A stretch of DNA of 64,000 nt from a bacterium (GTDB lineage Bacteria > Vulcanimicrobiota > Vulcanimicrobiia > Vulcanimicrobiales > Vulcanimicrobiaceae), in contig JAGWSR010000074.1 in the NCBI GenBank assembly GCA_028869385.1, positions 62,001 through 126,000 on the forward strand. Direction: 5' to 3'. This document shows, piece by piece, positions 36,812-44,142 of the stretch; the stretch's first letter is position 1, and each line of letters begins with the position of its first letter. The position numbers and the translations under genes were made by a program. The notes beneath the pieces are model-generated. The model was not told where the DNA came from. It saw only the letters and a list, made by a program, of their open reading frames with translations, and did no database searches.

Positions 36812-37201
36812 TTAGGTTGGGGTGCTCCACCGGTTGGTGATGCGGGCGACCCACGGGACGTCGAAGAGCTCGCCTCGGCTCGCTCGCTGACTGTAGCGCA
36901 TCGCGAGCACGACCCATATGACGAAGAGCACAAGATCCAGGGTGGCTGCGAGGGCGTAGATCGAGATGGTCGCGCCGATGTTCCCGACGAGTATGCTCGC
37001 GACGAGCGGCCACACGAAAGCGGCAAGCCCGATCAGCGTGCTCAAGACGCCGAACCAGAGAGCTTGCCGCATGTGAAAGCGGTACCAGGCGGATGCTTCG
37101 TCGCGAGGAACGATGCGATCGTAGATCGCGACGAACCAGATGAGATACGCGAGGGAGACGAGCCGCGATTCCTCGGCGACTCGCTCGGGCGGCGTAGCTA
37201 T
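36812..37201 (-). CDS. Tic20-like/DUF4870 small membrane protein
   Basis: Up to 129 residues. Three hydrophobic segments and the family motif YRFHMRQALWFGV. The first ATG (37070-37072) falls inside that motif, so a protein starting there (86 residues) would lack the first helix. The homologous frame runs upstream through VSLAYLIWFVAIYDR to the nlpC stop. The only start-like codon at the right place is ATA (37199-37201), followed by Ala-Thr-Pro-Pro-Glu, overlapping the nlpC TAG; no ATG, GTG or TTG exists in between. Coupled translation with nlpC is likely. Family function unknown; the true start is uncertain. Confidence 0.7.
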   Translation of the reverse strand: MATPPERVAEESRLVSLAYLIWFVAIYDRIVPRDEASAWYRFHMRQALWFGVLSTLIGLAAFVWPLVASILVGNIGATISIYALAATLDLVLFVIWVVLAMRYSQRASRGELFDVPWVARITNRWSTPT

Positions 37202-37818
37202 CGCGTCGCGATCAGCCGCTTGGCGCCGATGTAGCGCGCGGCCCAGTACGAGTCGGTGAGCTTCGAGATCATCACGCCGTGGCTCGAGCTCGCGTGTGCG
37301 AAGCGTCCGTTGCCAAGGTAGATGCCGACGTGCGACGGACCCGGCTCGTACGTCTGGAAGAACACGAGATCGCCCGGCCGCATGCCGCCGACGATCTTTT
37401 TGCCGGCGTAGTACTGCGCGTCCGCGGTACGCGGCACGCTAATACCGAGCATCGCGAAAACGTGCTGCACGTAGCCGGAGCAATCGAAACCGCTCGTCGA
37501 CGTGCCGCCGAAGACGTAGGGAACGCCGAGAAACTTGAGCGCGCTCTTGGTGAGCTCTTGAGCGATCTTCGAGGTGCGCGCGAGGACGCCGCCGGCGAAC
37601 GAGCGCATCTCGCCGTTCTTCGCGCCATGATTCGAGGCGACGATCAGATGCGCCGTCCATTCGGCAACATCGGGGCTCTGGGCAGCAGAATCGGCCAACG
37701 AGTGTGATGCACTTGCGGCGGCGACGGTGCTATGAGCGGCGGACGGCTTGGCATCCGCGACGGAGAACGATCCAACGAGCAGCAGGGCGAAGGCCCCGGC
37801 AGCTAACGCTTGACGCAA
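37198..37818 (-). CDS. NlpC/P60 cell-wall endopeptidase under c-di-AMP riboswitch control
   Basis: 206 residues from TTG 37818, which sits 6 nt after AGAGGAG; the GTG at 37836 lies inside the riboswitch stem. Signal peptide (QALAAGAFALLLVGSFSVADA), an Ala/Ser-rich spacer, then the NlpC/P60 domain with Cys113 (GFDCSGYVQHVF), His163 (SHVGIYLG) and His175 (RFAHASS). It cleaves stem-peptide bonds such as D-Glu-diaminopimelate in peptidoglycan. Wall hydrolases are the classic targets of the ydaO/yuaA riboswitch, found here directly upstream. Next gene is the DUF4870 protein. Confidence 0.95.
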   Translation of the reverse strand: MRQALAAGAFALLLVGSFSVADAKPSAAHSTVAAASASHSLADSAAQSPDVAEWTAHLIVASNHGAKNGEMRSFAGGVLARTSKIAQELTKSALKFLGVPYVFGGTSTSGFDCSGYVQHVFAMLGISVPRTADAQYYAGKKIVGGMRPGDLVFFQTYEPGPSHVGIYLGNGRFAHASSSHGVMISKLTDSYWAARYIGAKRLIATR

Positions 37819-37833
37819 GAAAAACTCCTCTTT

Positions 37834-37960
37834 CACAACACTTGCGAGGTTAGTTGACGGGTTCGGACGGGAAAGATCGCCCTAGGACCGACCGGCCCAT
37901 TCACCCCTATTCCTGGGAGTCCCCCGCTCCGGCGGCCAAGCCGGATTCAGTGATCTTGTG
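37834..37960 (-). promoter_or_regulatory. c-di-AMP riboswitch (ydaO/yuaA class)
   Basis: Read on the minus strand, the conserved blocks appear in order: CTGAATCCGGC, GAGCGGGGGA, GGGGTGAAT, TAGGGCGA, CCGAACCCGTCA and CTAACCTCGCAAG. The terminal P1 helix pairs CACAA...CACT (37949-37960) with AGTGTTGTG (37834-37842). The 3' side of P1 ends about 3 nt before the nlpC ribosome site. Known members bind two c-di-AMP and switch the gene off. Both the match and the downstream gene are typical. Upstream 37961-38052 holds another GC hairpin. Confidence 0.95.
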
Positions 37961-38052
37961 CAGGCGTAGGTGCCACGGGGTCGGAGCCCCGCGACTGGGT
38001 ACAAAGGTTTAGCCCGCTGCGGTTGGTCTCCTTCCTCGGCTTATCGGATTCG

Positions 38053-39402
38053 TTACAAACGGGCAGCGGTCTGCTCGATCTCCTTGGCAAGGCTAGCGGC
38101 TATCGCCTCGATCTGCCCCCGGTCGTCGCCCTCGGTCATGACTCGGATGAGCGGCTCGGTTCCGGAGGGGCGAATCAGCACGCGCCCGCTGCCGCGTAGC
38201 GCTTCTTCCGCTCGCGCGATGGCCGCACGTACGCCCTCGTCGTCGAGCACGTGCTTGTGCGGCGTGCGCACGTTCAGCAGAATCTGCGGCGCGACGACCA
38301 CTTCGCGCACGAGATCGTGCAGACGCACGCCGCTCGCGCGAACGATGCCGAAGAGCGTCACCGCCGTCATCGGACCGTCGCCGGTCGTGTTGCGGCGAAG
38401 ATCGATGATGTGCCCCGACTGCTCGCCGCCGAGCGTGAAGCCGCCGGCGCGCATGCGTTCGAGCACGTAGCGGTCGCCGACGGCCGCGCGAATCAGCGCG
38501 ATCCCGTGACGCTCCAGCGCGCGCTCGAAGCCGATGTTGCTCATCACCGTGCCGACGATCGTCGCGCCCGCGAGTTCGCCGCGCTCGTGCAGCGCGCGAC
38601 CGATGGCGAACATCACGTGATCGCCGGAGACCACCGCTCCGGTTTCGTCGACGAAGAGCGCGCGATCCGCGTCGCCGTCGAACGCGACGCCGACCACGTG
38701 TTCTTCTCCCGCCGCGATCAATTCGCGGACCTTCGCCTGCAGCGGTTCGAGATGCGTGGCGCCGCAGTTGACGTTGATCCGTGCGCCGTCGCTCTCGCAA
38801 TTGATCTCGGTGACGTCCGCCCCGAGTTTGCGCAGCGCGTACGGCGCGATCGCATAGGCTGCGCCGCACGCGCCGTCGACGACGACGTGCAGCCCGCGAA
38901 GATCGACGCCGGTTCCGTAGAGCTCTTCGTAATAGTGCTTGCCGAGATTCTGCGCGACGCGGGCCACGCCAATCTCCGTTCCGACGGGACGCGGCAAGCT
39001 CTCGCTGCCGACGAGCGATTCGATCTCGCGCTCGATCTCGTCGGAGAGTTTGAATCCGTCGGGGCCGAAGAATTTAATGCCGTTATCGGCGATCGGATTG
39101 TGCGAAGCGCTGATCATGACGCCCGCGGCCGCACCCTCGGCGACCGTCACGCGCGCGACCGCCGGGGTCGGCACCACGCCGATCGCGACCACGTCGCGGC
39201 CGACCGAGGTGATACCGGCCACCATCGCGGCTTCGAGCATCGTTCCCGATAGGCGCGTATCGCGTCCCACGATCACGGGCAAGTGTCGATCGCTCGAATG
39301 CGCGAGCACGGTCGCGCCCGCGCGGCCGACGGCAAAGGCGAGTTCCGGCGTTAAGTCGGCGTTGGCCACGCCGCGGACGCCGTCGGTTCCAAAAAGTCCC
39401 AC
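38053..39402 (-). CDS. glmM: Phosphoglucosamine mutase
   Basis: 449 residues. Converts glucosamine-6-phosphate to glucosamine-1-phosphate for UDP-GlcNAc synthesis. Starts MGLFGTDGVRG, catalytic Ser100 in ISASHNPIADNG, Mg site DGDADR, sugar loop GEQSGH and phosphate loop RPSGTEPLIRV. It follows ybbR by 6 nt in the usual cdaA-ybbR-glmM order. In Firmicutes GlmM binds and inhibits CdaA, linking wall-precursor supply to c-di-AMP. Confidence 0.97.
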   Translation of the reverse strand: MGLFGTDGVRGVANADLTPELAFAVGRAGATVLAHSSDRHLPVIVGRDTRLSGTMLEAAMVAGITSVGRDVVAIGVVPTPAVARVTVAEGAAAGVMISASHNPIADNGIKFFGPDGFKLSDEIEREIESLVGSESLPRPVGTEIGVARVAQNLGKHYYEELYGTGVDLRGLHVVVDGACGAAYAIAPYALRKLGADVTEINCESDGARINVNCGATHLEPLQAKVRELIAAGEEHVVGVAFDGDADRALFVDETGAVVSGDHVMFAIGRALHERGELAGATIVGTVMSNIGFERALERHGIALIRAAVGDRYVLERMRAGGFTLGGEQSGHIIDLRRNTTGDGPMTAVTLFGIVRASGVRLHDLVREVVVAPQILLNVRTPHKHVLDDEGVRAAIARAEEALRGSGRVLIRPSGTEPLIRVMTEGDDRGQIEAIAASLAKEIEQTAARL

Positions 39403-39408
39403 GCGACG

Positions 39409-40074
39409 TTACTTCGCTCCCGTTCCCTGGACGAACTGCGCTTGCACGCGCACGAGATCCGGTGCGACCTCGAGGCCGACGATCTCCTGGCCGAGCGAGT
39501 CCACGGGCACCGGGCGCACCATCGAATCGTACGCGGTCGGAGCGGTCGGAATCGGCACGTCCACGCGCACCGCCGCGACCTGCGAGAGGAGACTCGTCGG
39601 CCCGTGCACCGTGACGCCGGTCGGATTGAGCGTCGCGCTCGCCACGACGATCTGCTTCTGCTGCTGCCCCGCATAGTGCAGCGCGAGTGGAAACGCGCGC
39701 GCGTCGATGTGCTCGATGGTGAGGCTCACCGATGCCGGACTCAAGCTCTGCACCGCGATCTCCGGCGCGACGAGTTGCACCGGCACGTTGTACACGCCCG
39801 CCGTCTTGTTCGAGAGGTCGAGCACGGCCTTGAGCTCGTCGGGTTTGATCGGCGGCTGATTGCGCTTGCTCGCGATCGTCACGACCGCCTCTTTGTCGGT
39901 GAAGTGCGCGACGTAGCCGACCGGCAAATTTGCGGCGACGATCGGCACCGAGAGTTGCTGATCGAAGCGAGCGGCGATGACGGGATTGGAGGCGAAGCGA
40001 AAGTACGCCCATCCCGTGATCGCGAGCACGAGCGAGAGAACCTTAAGTCCGAAGTTCTTTCGGATGATCTGCAC
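39409..40074 (-). CDS. cdaR: YbbR-domain protein (CdaR), regulator of the diadenylate cyclase
   Basis: 221 residues. One N-terminal membrane anchor (LKVLSLVLAITGWAYFRF) and two YbbR-like extracytoplasmic beta domains (LSVPIVAANLPVGY; VDVPIPTAPTAYD). CdaR modulates CdaA activity at the membrane. The gene starts 32 nt inside the end of cdaA. Only two YbbR repeats are visible where Firmicutes often have four. Confidence 0.9.
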   Translation of the reverse strand: MQIIRKNFGLKVLSLVLAITGWAYFRFASNPVIAARFDQQLSVPIVAANLPVGYVAHFTDKEAVVTIASKRNQPPIKPDELKAVLDLSNKTAGVYNVPVQLVAPEIAVQSLSPASVSLTIEHIDARAFPLALHYAGQQQKQIVVASATLNPTGVTVHGPTSLLSQVAAVRVDVPIPTAPTAYDSMVRPVPVDSLGQEIVGLEVAPDLVRVQAQFVQGTGAK

Positions 40075-40939
40075 GGACTTGTCCTTTATCGCGGCGCGGG
40101 GCGAGGCGCGCGCGCAGCTGCGTGACGACGTCGTTGCCGGCGAAGCGGCGGCGTTCGCGCGGCGGGCGCGTCACCGCGAGCAGCATCTTCACCAAACGCG
40201 CCTCTTCCTCGACCGGGCGCGTGAGCTTGCCTTCGCGCGCGATCGAGATCGCGCCGCTCTCTTCGGAGACCACGATGACGACGGCGTCGGTCTGTTCGGT
40301 GAGGCCGAGGGCCGCGCGGTGCCGCGTTCCGACGCGTCGCTCCGCGAGCGACTGCTCGGCGAGCGGCAAAAAGCAGCCGGCGGCCTCGACGATGTTCTCG
40401 CGCACGATCACCGCGCCGTCGTGGAGCGGCGAGCGCGGCATGAAGAGCGCGAGCAGTAACTCCGCCGAGAGCTGCGCCTCGAGCACGGTTCCGCTCTCGA
40501 CGAATTCTTTGAGTCCGCTCTGCTGTTCGAGCACGATCAAGCCGCCGAGTCGATTGCGCGAGAGCAGAAATGCGGCTCGCGCGAGCGTGAGCACCGCTTG
40601 GTCCTCCGGGCGCGTCCACTCGCCGCTCTCCTCGCCGATATGCAGCAAGCCGCCGCGACCGATCTGTTCGAGCGCGCGGCGCAACTCCGGTTGGAATACG
40701 ATCGGCAACGAGACCGCGGCGCCGACGACGAGCCACTGCAGGATCGTGCCGAGCAGATAGAGCCGCAGCAAGTTCGCAAGGCCGAGCAATCCCACGAGTA
40801 CGAGGACGCCGGTGAGGATCTGCACCGCACGCGTGCCGCGAATGAGCAGCAGGACGTAGTAGATGAGCACGCTCGTCCCGAGGATGTCCACGAGATCGGT
40901 GTAGCCGAGGAAGTTGGCGAGCGTGCTAAAGAGCGACAT
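40043..40939 (-). CDS. cdaA: Membrane diadenylate cyclase CdaA
   Basis: 298 residues. Three N-terminal membrane helices (about 15-80) then a DAC domain with the catalytic DGA at 174-176 (SPLHDGAVIV) and RHR at 206-208 (VGTRHRAALGL). Makes c-di-AMP from two ATP. A charged C-terminal tail of about 40 residues follows the domain. The start overlaps the upstream hypothetical gene by 14 nt. Together with cdaR, glmM and the riboswitch-controlled nlpC, this is a complete c-di-AMP synthesis and response locus; no phosphodiesterase (GdpP/PgpH) gene is in the window. Confidence 0.97.
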   Translation of the reverse strand: MSLFSTLANFLGYTDLVDILGTSVLIYYVLLLIRGTRAVQILTGVLVLVGLLGLANLLRLYLLGTILQWLVVGAAVSLPIVFQPELRRALEQIGRGGLLHIGEESGEWTRPEDQAVLTLARAAFLLSRNRLGGLIVLEQQSGLKEFVESGTVLEAQLSAELLLALFMPRSPLHDGAVIVRENIVEAAGCFLPLAEQSLAERRVGTRHRAALGLTEQTDAVVIVVSEESGAISIAREGKLTRPVEEEARLVKMLLAVTRPPRERRRFAGNDVVTQLRARLAPRRDKGQVRADHPKELRT

Positions 40940-41471
40940 GCGCCCTCACGAGCAGATCCTCGAGCACGCGTTCCGGCCCGATCTCGGGTGCGCGCAGGCC
41001 CGCAGCGGCGATGCGCGTCCAGGCGCGAAGCGGCAGCGGAGCGAGCAACTCGGTGCGCCGTCCGGCGCGGACGCGCGCGAGTTCTACGTCTATCAGCCCG
41101 AGCACGATCTCGTGTGTCGTGCGCTCGAAATCCCACTCCACGAGCACGCCGTCGCGAAGCGGCTCGCAGGCCGTCACGCCGGCGGGGCGACCCGGCCCGC
41201 CGAGGGCATGGAGCAGCCCCGGCAAGGCTTCGGGCGAGCTAGGGAAAACTGCAAGGGCGATGACCGGACTCTCGATCACCGTCGCCGCGCCGCGCGAGCG
41301 CAACGTCGCCGCAAGCGGCGCATCCGCGCCCTCGATGAGCGCATACGTCGGTGCGTCGTCCGCGTTCCGCGCGACGGTGAGATGCGCGCCGCGCGCGCGC
41401 ACGAGCGACTCGACGGCGCCGATCTCGGCATCGTCGGGTATGGCCTGGTAGCGCAGGGTGAGGTCGAGCAC
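40926..41471 (-). CDS. Hypothetical protein, first gene of the cdaA operon
   Basis: 181 residues, not assigned to a family. Predicted soluble alpha/beta protein, rich in Ala/Leu/Arg, without cysteine in the first half, signal peptide or membrane segment. Its 3' end overlaps the cdaA start by 14 nt, so its translation probably sets that of cdaA. Divergent from rsgA, only 45 nt apart. A role in c-di-AMP control is suggested by position alone. Confidence 0.65.
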   Translation of the reverse strand: MLDLTLRYQAIPDDAEIGAVESLVRARGAHLTVARNADDAPTYALIEGADAPLAATLRSRGAATVIESPVIALAVFPSSPEALPGLLHALGGPGRPAGVTACEPLRDGVLVEWDFERTTHEIVLGLIDVELARVRAGRRTELLAPLPLRAWTRIAAAGLRAPEIGPERVLEDLLVRAHVAL

Positions 41472-41516
41472 GTTTCTCCCGGTGACGTTAGGCGCGGCGC
41501 GTCCGCAATCATTCGC

Positions 41517-42398
41517 ATGAACGAATTAGAGCGCGCTCTCGTCGTCTCGACCGGCAAGAACGCGGCCTGGGTCTCGCTCGACGGCGAGGCCGCGCCGCGC
41601 GTCGCACAGCTGCGCCGGCAAACCGGCAAGCGCTCCATGCCCGTTCCCGGCGACGTGGCCTACGTGCGCATTCTCGAAGACGACAAGACGGTCATCGAGC
41701 GACTCGAACCCCGCGTGACGGTGCTGGAGCGCCGCACCGCCGAGGGTCGCTCGAAGACGATGGCCGCAAACGTGGATCTCTTGGTGACCGTTACCGCGCT
41801 CGCCGATCCGCCGCCGCGCCTCATTACCCTCGACCAGTTGCTCGCCTTCGCCGAGTTCGAATCGCTCGAAGCACTCGTCGTCTTCACGAAGCCCGATCTC
41901 GCCGAGGCGCCGACGCGCGAAGCGCTCGTTGCGCTCTACGAAGCGCTGGGGTACCGCACGATCGTCGTCAACCCGCGCGCGGAAGAGAACGTGGAGGCGT
42001 TGCGCACCGCGATCACCGGGCGTCACGCACTGCTCTGCGGCGTCTCCGGCGTCGGGAAGAGTTCGATCTTTCGCGCCCTGGGTGGGGACGCAAGCGTCGG
42101 CGACGTCTCGCGCTTCGGCCTCGGTCGCCAAACCACCACGACGGCGCGGCTCTATCGCCTCGGGGAGGGCTTCCTTATAGATAGCCCCGGCGTCAACGAA
42201 TTCGGCCTGGGGGCACTCAAAGCGAGCGAGCTACTGCACGGATTTCGCGAGTTTGTCGAACCGGCGCGGAGGTGCCGCTTCACCGATTGCACGCACCTCA
42301 GGGAGCCGGACTGCGGGGTGAAGGCGGCCGTCGCCGAAGGCCGAATCGCCGAGAGCCGCTACCAAAGCTTTCGCAGGATTCTCCTGGAACCGACCTAA
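41517..42398 (+). CDS. rsgA: Small-subunit ribosome assembly GTPase RsgA
   Basis: 293 residues. N-terminal OB fold (about 1-75), then a circularly permuted GTPase with motifs in the order G4 (FTKPD), G1 (GVSGVGKSS), G2 region (GRQTTTTARL) and G3 (DSPGV). A C-terminal zinc motif CRFTDCTHLREPDC closes the protein. It checks late 30S maturation. Start ATG 41517; a long in-frame extension upstream is antisense to other genes and not homologous. Next gene is rpsT, also 30S. Confidence 0.95.
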   Translation: MNELERALVVSTGKNAAWVSLDGEAAPRVAQLRRQTGKRSMPVPGDVAYVRILEDDKTVIERLEPRVTVLERRTAEGRSKTMAANVDLLVTVTALADPPPRLITLDQLLAFAEFESLEALVVFTKPDLAEAPTREALVALYEALGYRTIVVNPRAEENVEALRTAITGRHALLCGVSGVGKSSIFRALGGDASVGDVSRFGLGRQTTTTARLYRLGEGFLIDSPGVNEFGLGALKASELLHGFREFVEPARRCRFTDCTHLREPDCGVKAAVAEGRIAESRYQSFRRILLEPT

Positions 42399-42427
42399 CC
42401 CGGCCGCCTACAGGCCGCCTTGGCGGC

Positions 42428-42457
42428 TTGCGCCCGAGGGAAGGCCTCTGCTATACT
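42428..42457 (+). promoter_or_regulatory. Promoter of rpsT
   Basis: TTGCGC (42428-42433), an 18-nt spacer and TATACT (42452-42457), followed by an AAGGAG ribosome site at 42476-42481 and the TTG start at 42489. The transcribed leader would be about 25 nt. Confidence 0.7.
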
Positions 42458-42488
42458 ACGGCGCGTTGCCATCCTAAGGAGTTTTTCT

Positions 42489-42797
42489 TTGCCGAACATC
42501 AAGGCCGCCGAAAAGTGGGCCCGTCAGTCCGAGAAGCGCACGGTCCGCAACAAAGATGCGAAGACCCGCTTGAAGACCATCTATAAGAAGGCCGTTTCGA
42601 CGCAGGACGCCGAGCTCACCAAGAGCGTTGAGTCCGAGTTCGACAAAGCCGCGCAGAAGGGCATCATCCATCCGAATAAGGCAGCGCGCAAGAAGTCGCG
42701 CCTGGCCAAGGCAATCGTGCGCGCCGCCGCGGCCCCCGCGCCGAAGGCCGTCGCGAAGAAGAAAGCTTCTTCGAAGAAAGCCTCCGCGAAGAAGTAG
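42489..42797 (+). CDS. rpsT: 30S ribosomal protein S20 with Lys/Ala tail
   Basis: 102 residues from TTG 42489, 7 nt after AAGGAG. Core PNIKAAEKWARQSEKR, KTRLKTIYKKAV, and KGIIHPNKAARKKSRLAK is standard S20, which binds 16S rRNA helices 9 and 44. The last about 24 residues (repeats of APK, AKKK, SSKK, SAKK) form an added basic tail. A rare initiation codon is common for S20, which is autoregulated at translation in Escherichia coli. Confidence 0.95.
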   Translation: MPNIKAAEKWARQSEKRTVRNKDAKTRLKTIYKKAVSTQDAELTKSVESEFDKAAQKGIIHPNKAARKKSRLAKAIVRAAAAPAPKAVAKKKASSKKASAKK

Positions 42798-42822
42798 CGC
42801 GTCGCGCTCGGACGGCATATTG

Positions 42823-42857
42823 GAACCCGCCTCGGCAACGAGGCGGGTTCTTCTTTT
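42823..42857 (+). terminator. Intrinsic terminator of rpsT
   Basis: 12-bp perfect stem GAACCCGCCTCG/CGAGGCGGGTTC closed by a GCAA (GNRA) tetraloop and followed by TTCTTTT. Lies 25 nt after the rpsT stop. Confidence 0.95.
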
Positions 42858-42875
42858 GGGCGTATAAGGCGAAGC

Positions 42876-44141
42876 GTGAGCGAGAGTACGAGCGACGCCA
42901 TCTCCGCCATCGCCGACGATCCCAAAGCGGTCTTCGTCGCGACGATGGCGCGCGAACTGCACCTCGCGGGACTCGCGACGGACGCACTCGAGCTCACCCT
43001 GACCGATATCGCGACCGCGATCGGCCTCACCATGCAGATATTGGCGCTTCCGACGAGCATCACGATCGCGATCGGGCCGCGCTGGAATCAAAAGCTCGTG
43101 CTGATGCGCCTCGATCCGGGCCGCGTCAACCTGCGCAAGATTTCGCTGCTCAATATGATCTACGATCAGTTGCGCGCGGGCGAGATCGACTTTCGCGAAG
43201 CGAGCGTACTCGTTGCGAACATCGACCGGCGGTGGCCGGGTATTCATCCGCTCTGGCAGATTCCGGCGCTCGCCATCGTCGCGATCGCGGTCGGCATACT
43301 CCTCGGCGCGGGCGTACGCGAACTCTTAGTCTCCGGGTGCATCGGCCTCTCGACCGGTATACTCTCGGCGATCGCGACGAAGAACAACACCGTCGCGCGC
43401 CTCTTCGAGGTGATTGCGGCGTTCGTCGGCACGCTCATCGTCGCGCTGTTCACGAAATTCGTCGGCCCGACCAACATCTACATCTCGATCGTCGCCGGTG
43501 TCGTCGTCCTCTTGCCCGGCTACTCGCTCACGCTCGCGTTGCACGAGCTCGCCAACGGCGACCTCGTGGCGGGCGTCGCTCGTTTGGGTAAGGTGCTCTC
43601 GGTGCTGCTCGCCCTCAGCTGCGGTGCGCTGCTCGGTTTCGCAATCCTCGGACCCGCGCTCTTGCAGAGCGGCGACGTGCACACGCATCCGGTACCGGGA
43701 CGCCTCTGGATGCTCGCGTCGATCTTGATGGCGATCGGCTTCTGCGTGGATCTCGACGCGCGCTTGCGCGACTTCGTGTGGGTCTTCGCATCGTGTTTCG
43801 TCGCGCTGCTCGTCTCACACGTGCTCGGCGGAACGTCGGTGCACGAAGTCTCCGCCTTCGCCTCGGCATTCATCTGCGGCATCGTCGCGAACCTGGGTGC
43901 TCGCTATCTGCGTATCCCGCAGGCGGTGATGCTCGTGCCGGCCCTCCTCGTACTCGTTCCTGGGAGCTTGAGTTACGAGAGCGTGCTCTTCGCCTTCCAG
44001 CAGAACATTTCGAGCGCGGTCACCTTCGGGATCAATGCAGCCTTCGCCGCCGTGCAGTTGGTCGCGGGCCTGTTGCTCTCGCAGTTGCTCTTCCCAACGC
44101 GCGCCCTGCAAGTAACGGTGGGCACGGGGCGCTTCCGCTAG
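42876..44141 (+). CDS. ThrE-family threonine/serine exporter
   Basis: 421 residues. Cytoplasmic N-terminal part (about 1-125) of the DUF1212 type with TDIATAIGLTM and DPGRVNLRKISLLNMI (in pieces), then about ten hydrophobic helices making the ThrE_1 and ThrE_2 (DUF3815) halves in one chain. VLLPGYSLTLALHELANGDLVAGVARLG is the family core in parts. Corynebacterial ThrE exports threonine and serine by proton motive force. Starts at GTG 42876 right after the rpsT terminator. Convergent with priA. Confidence 0.88.
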   Translation: MSESTSDAISAIADDPKAVFVATMARELHLAGLATDALELTLTDIATAIGLTMQILALPTSITIAIGPRWNQKLVLMRLDPGRVNLRKISLLNMIYDQLRAGEIDFREASVLVANIDRRWPGIHPLWQIPALAIVAIAVGILLGAGVRELLVSGCIGLSTGILSAIATKNNTVARLFEVIAAFVGTLIVALFTKFVGPTNIYISIVAGVVVLLPGYSLTLALHELANGDLVAGVARLGKVLSVLLALSCGALLGFAILGPALLQSGDVHTHPVPGRLWMLASILMAIGFCVDLDARLRDFVWVFASCFVALLVSHVLGGTSVHEVSAFASAFICGIVANLGARYLRIPQAVMLVPALLVLVPGSLSYESVLFAFQQNISSAVTFGINAAFAAVQLVAGLLLSQLLFPTRALQVTVGTGRFR

Positions 44142-44142
44142 G

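Noticed and set aside
37961-38052. Second riboswitch aptamer between glmM and the c-di-AMP riboswitch
   Set aside because: It holds a short GC hairpin (CGGGG/CCCCG, 37976-37991) but no conserved aptamer blocks I recognise.
40914-41516. N-terminal extension of rsgA
   Set aside because: The OB-fold homology starts at ATG 41517 and the extension is antisense to the hypothetical gene at 40926.
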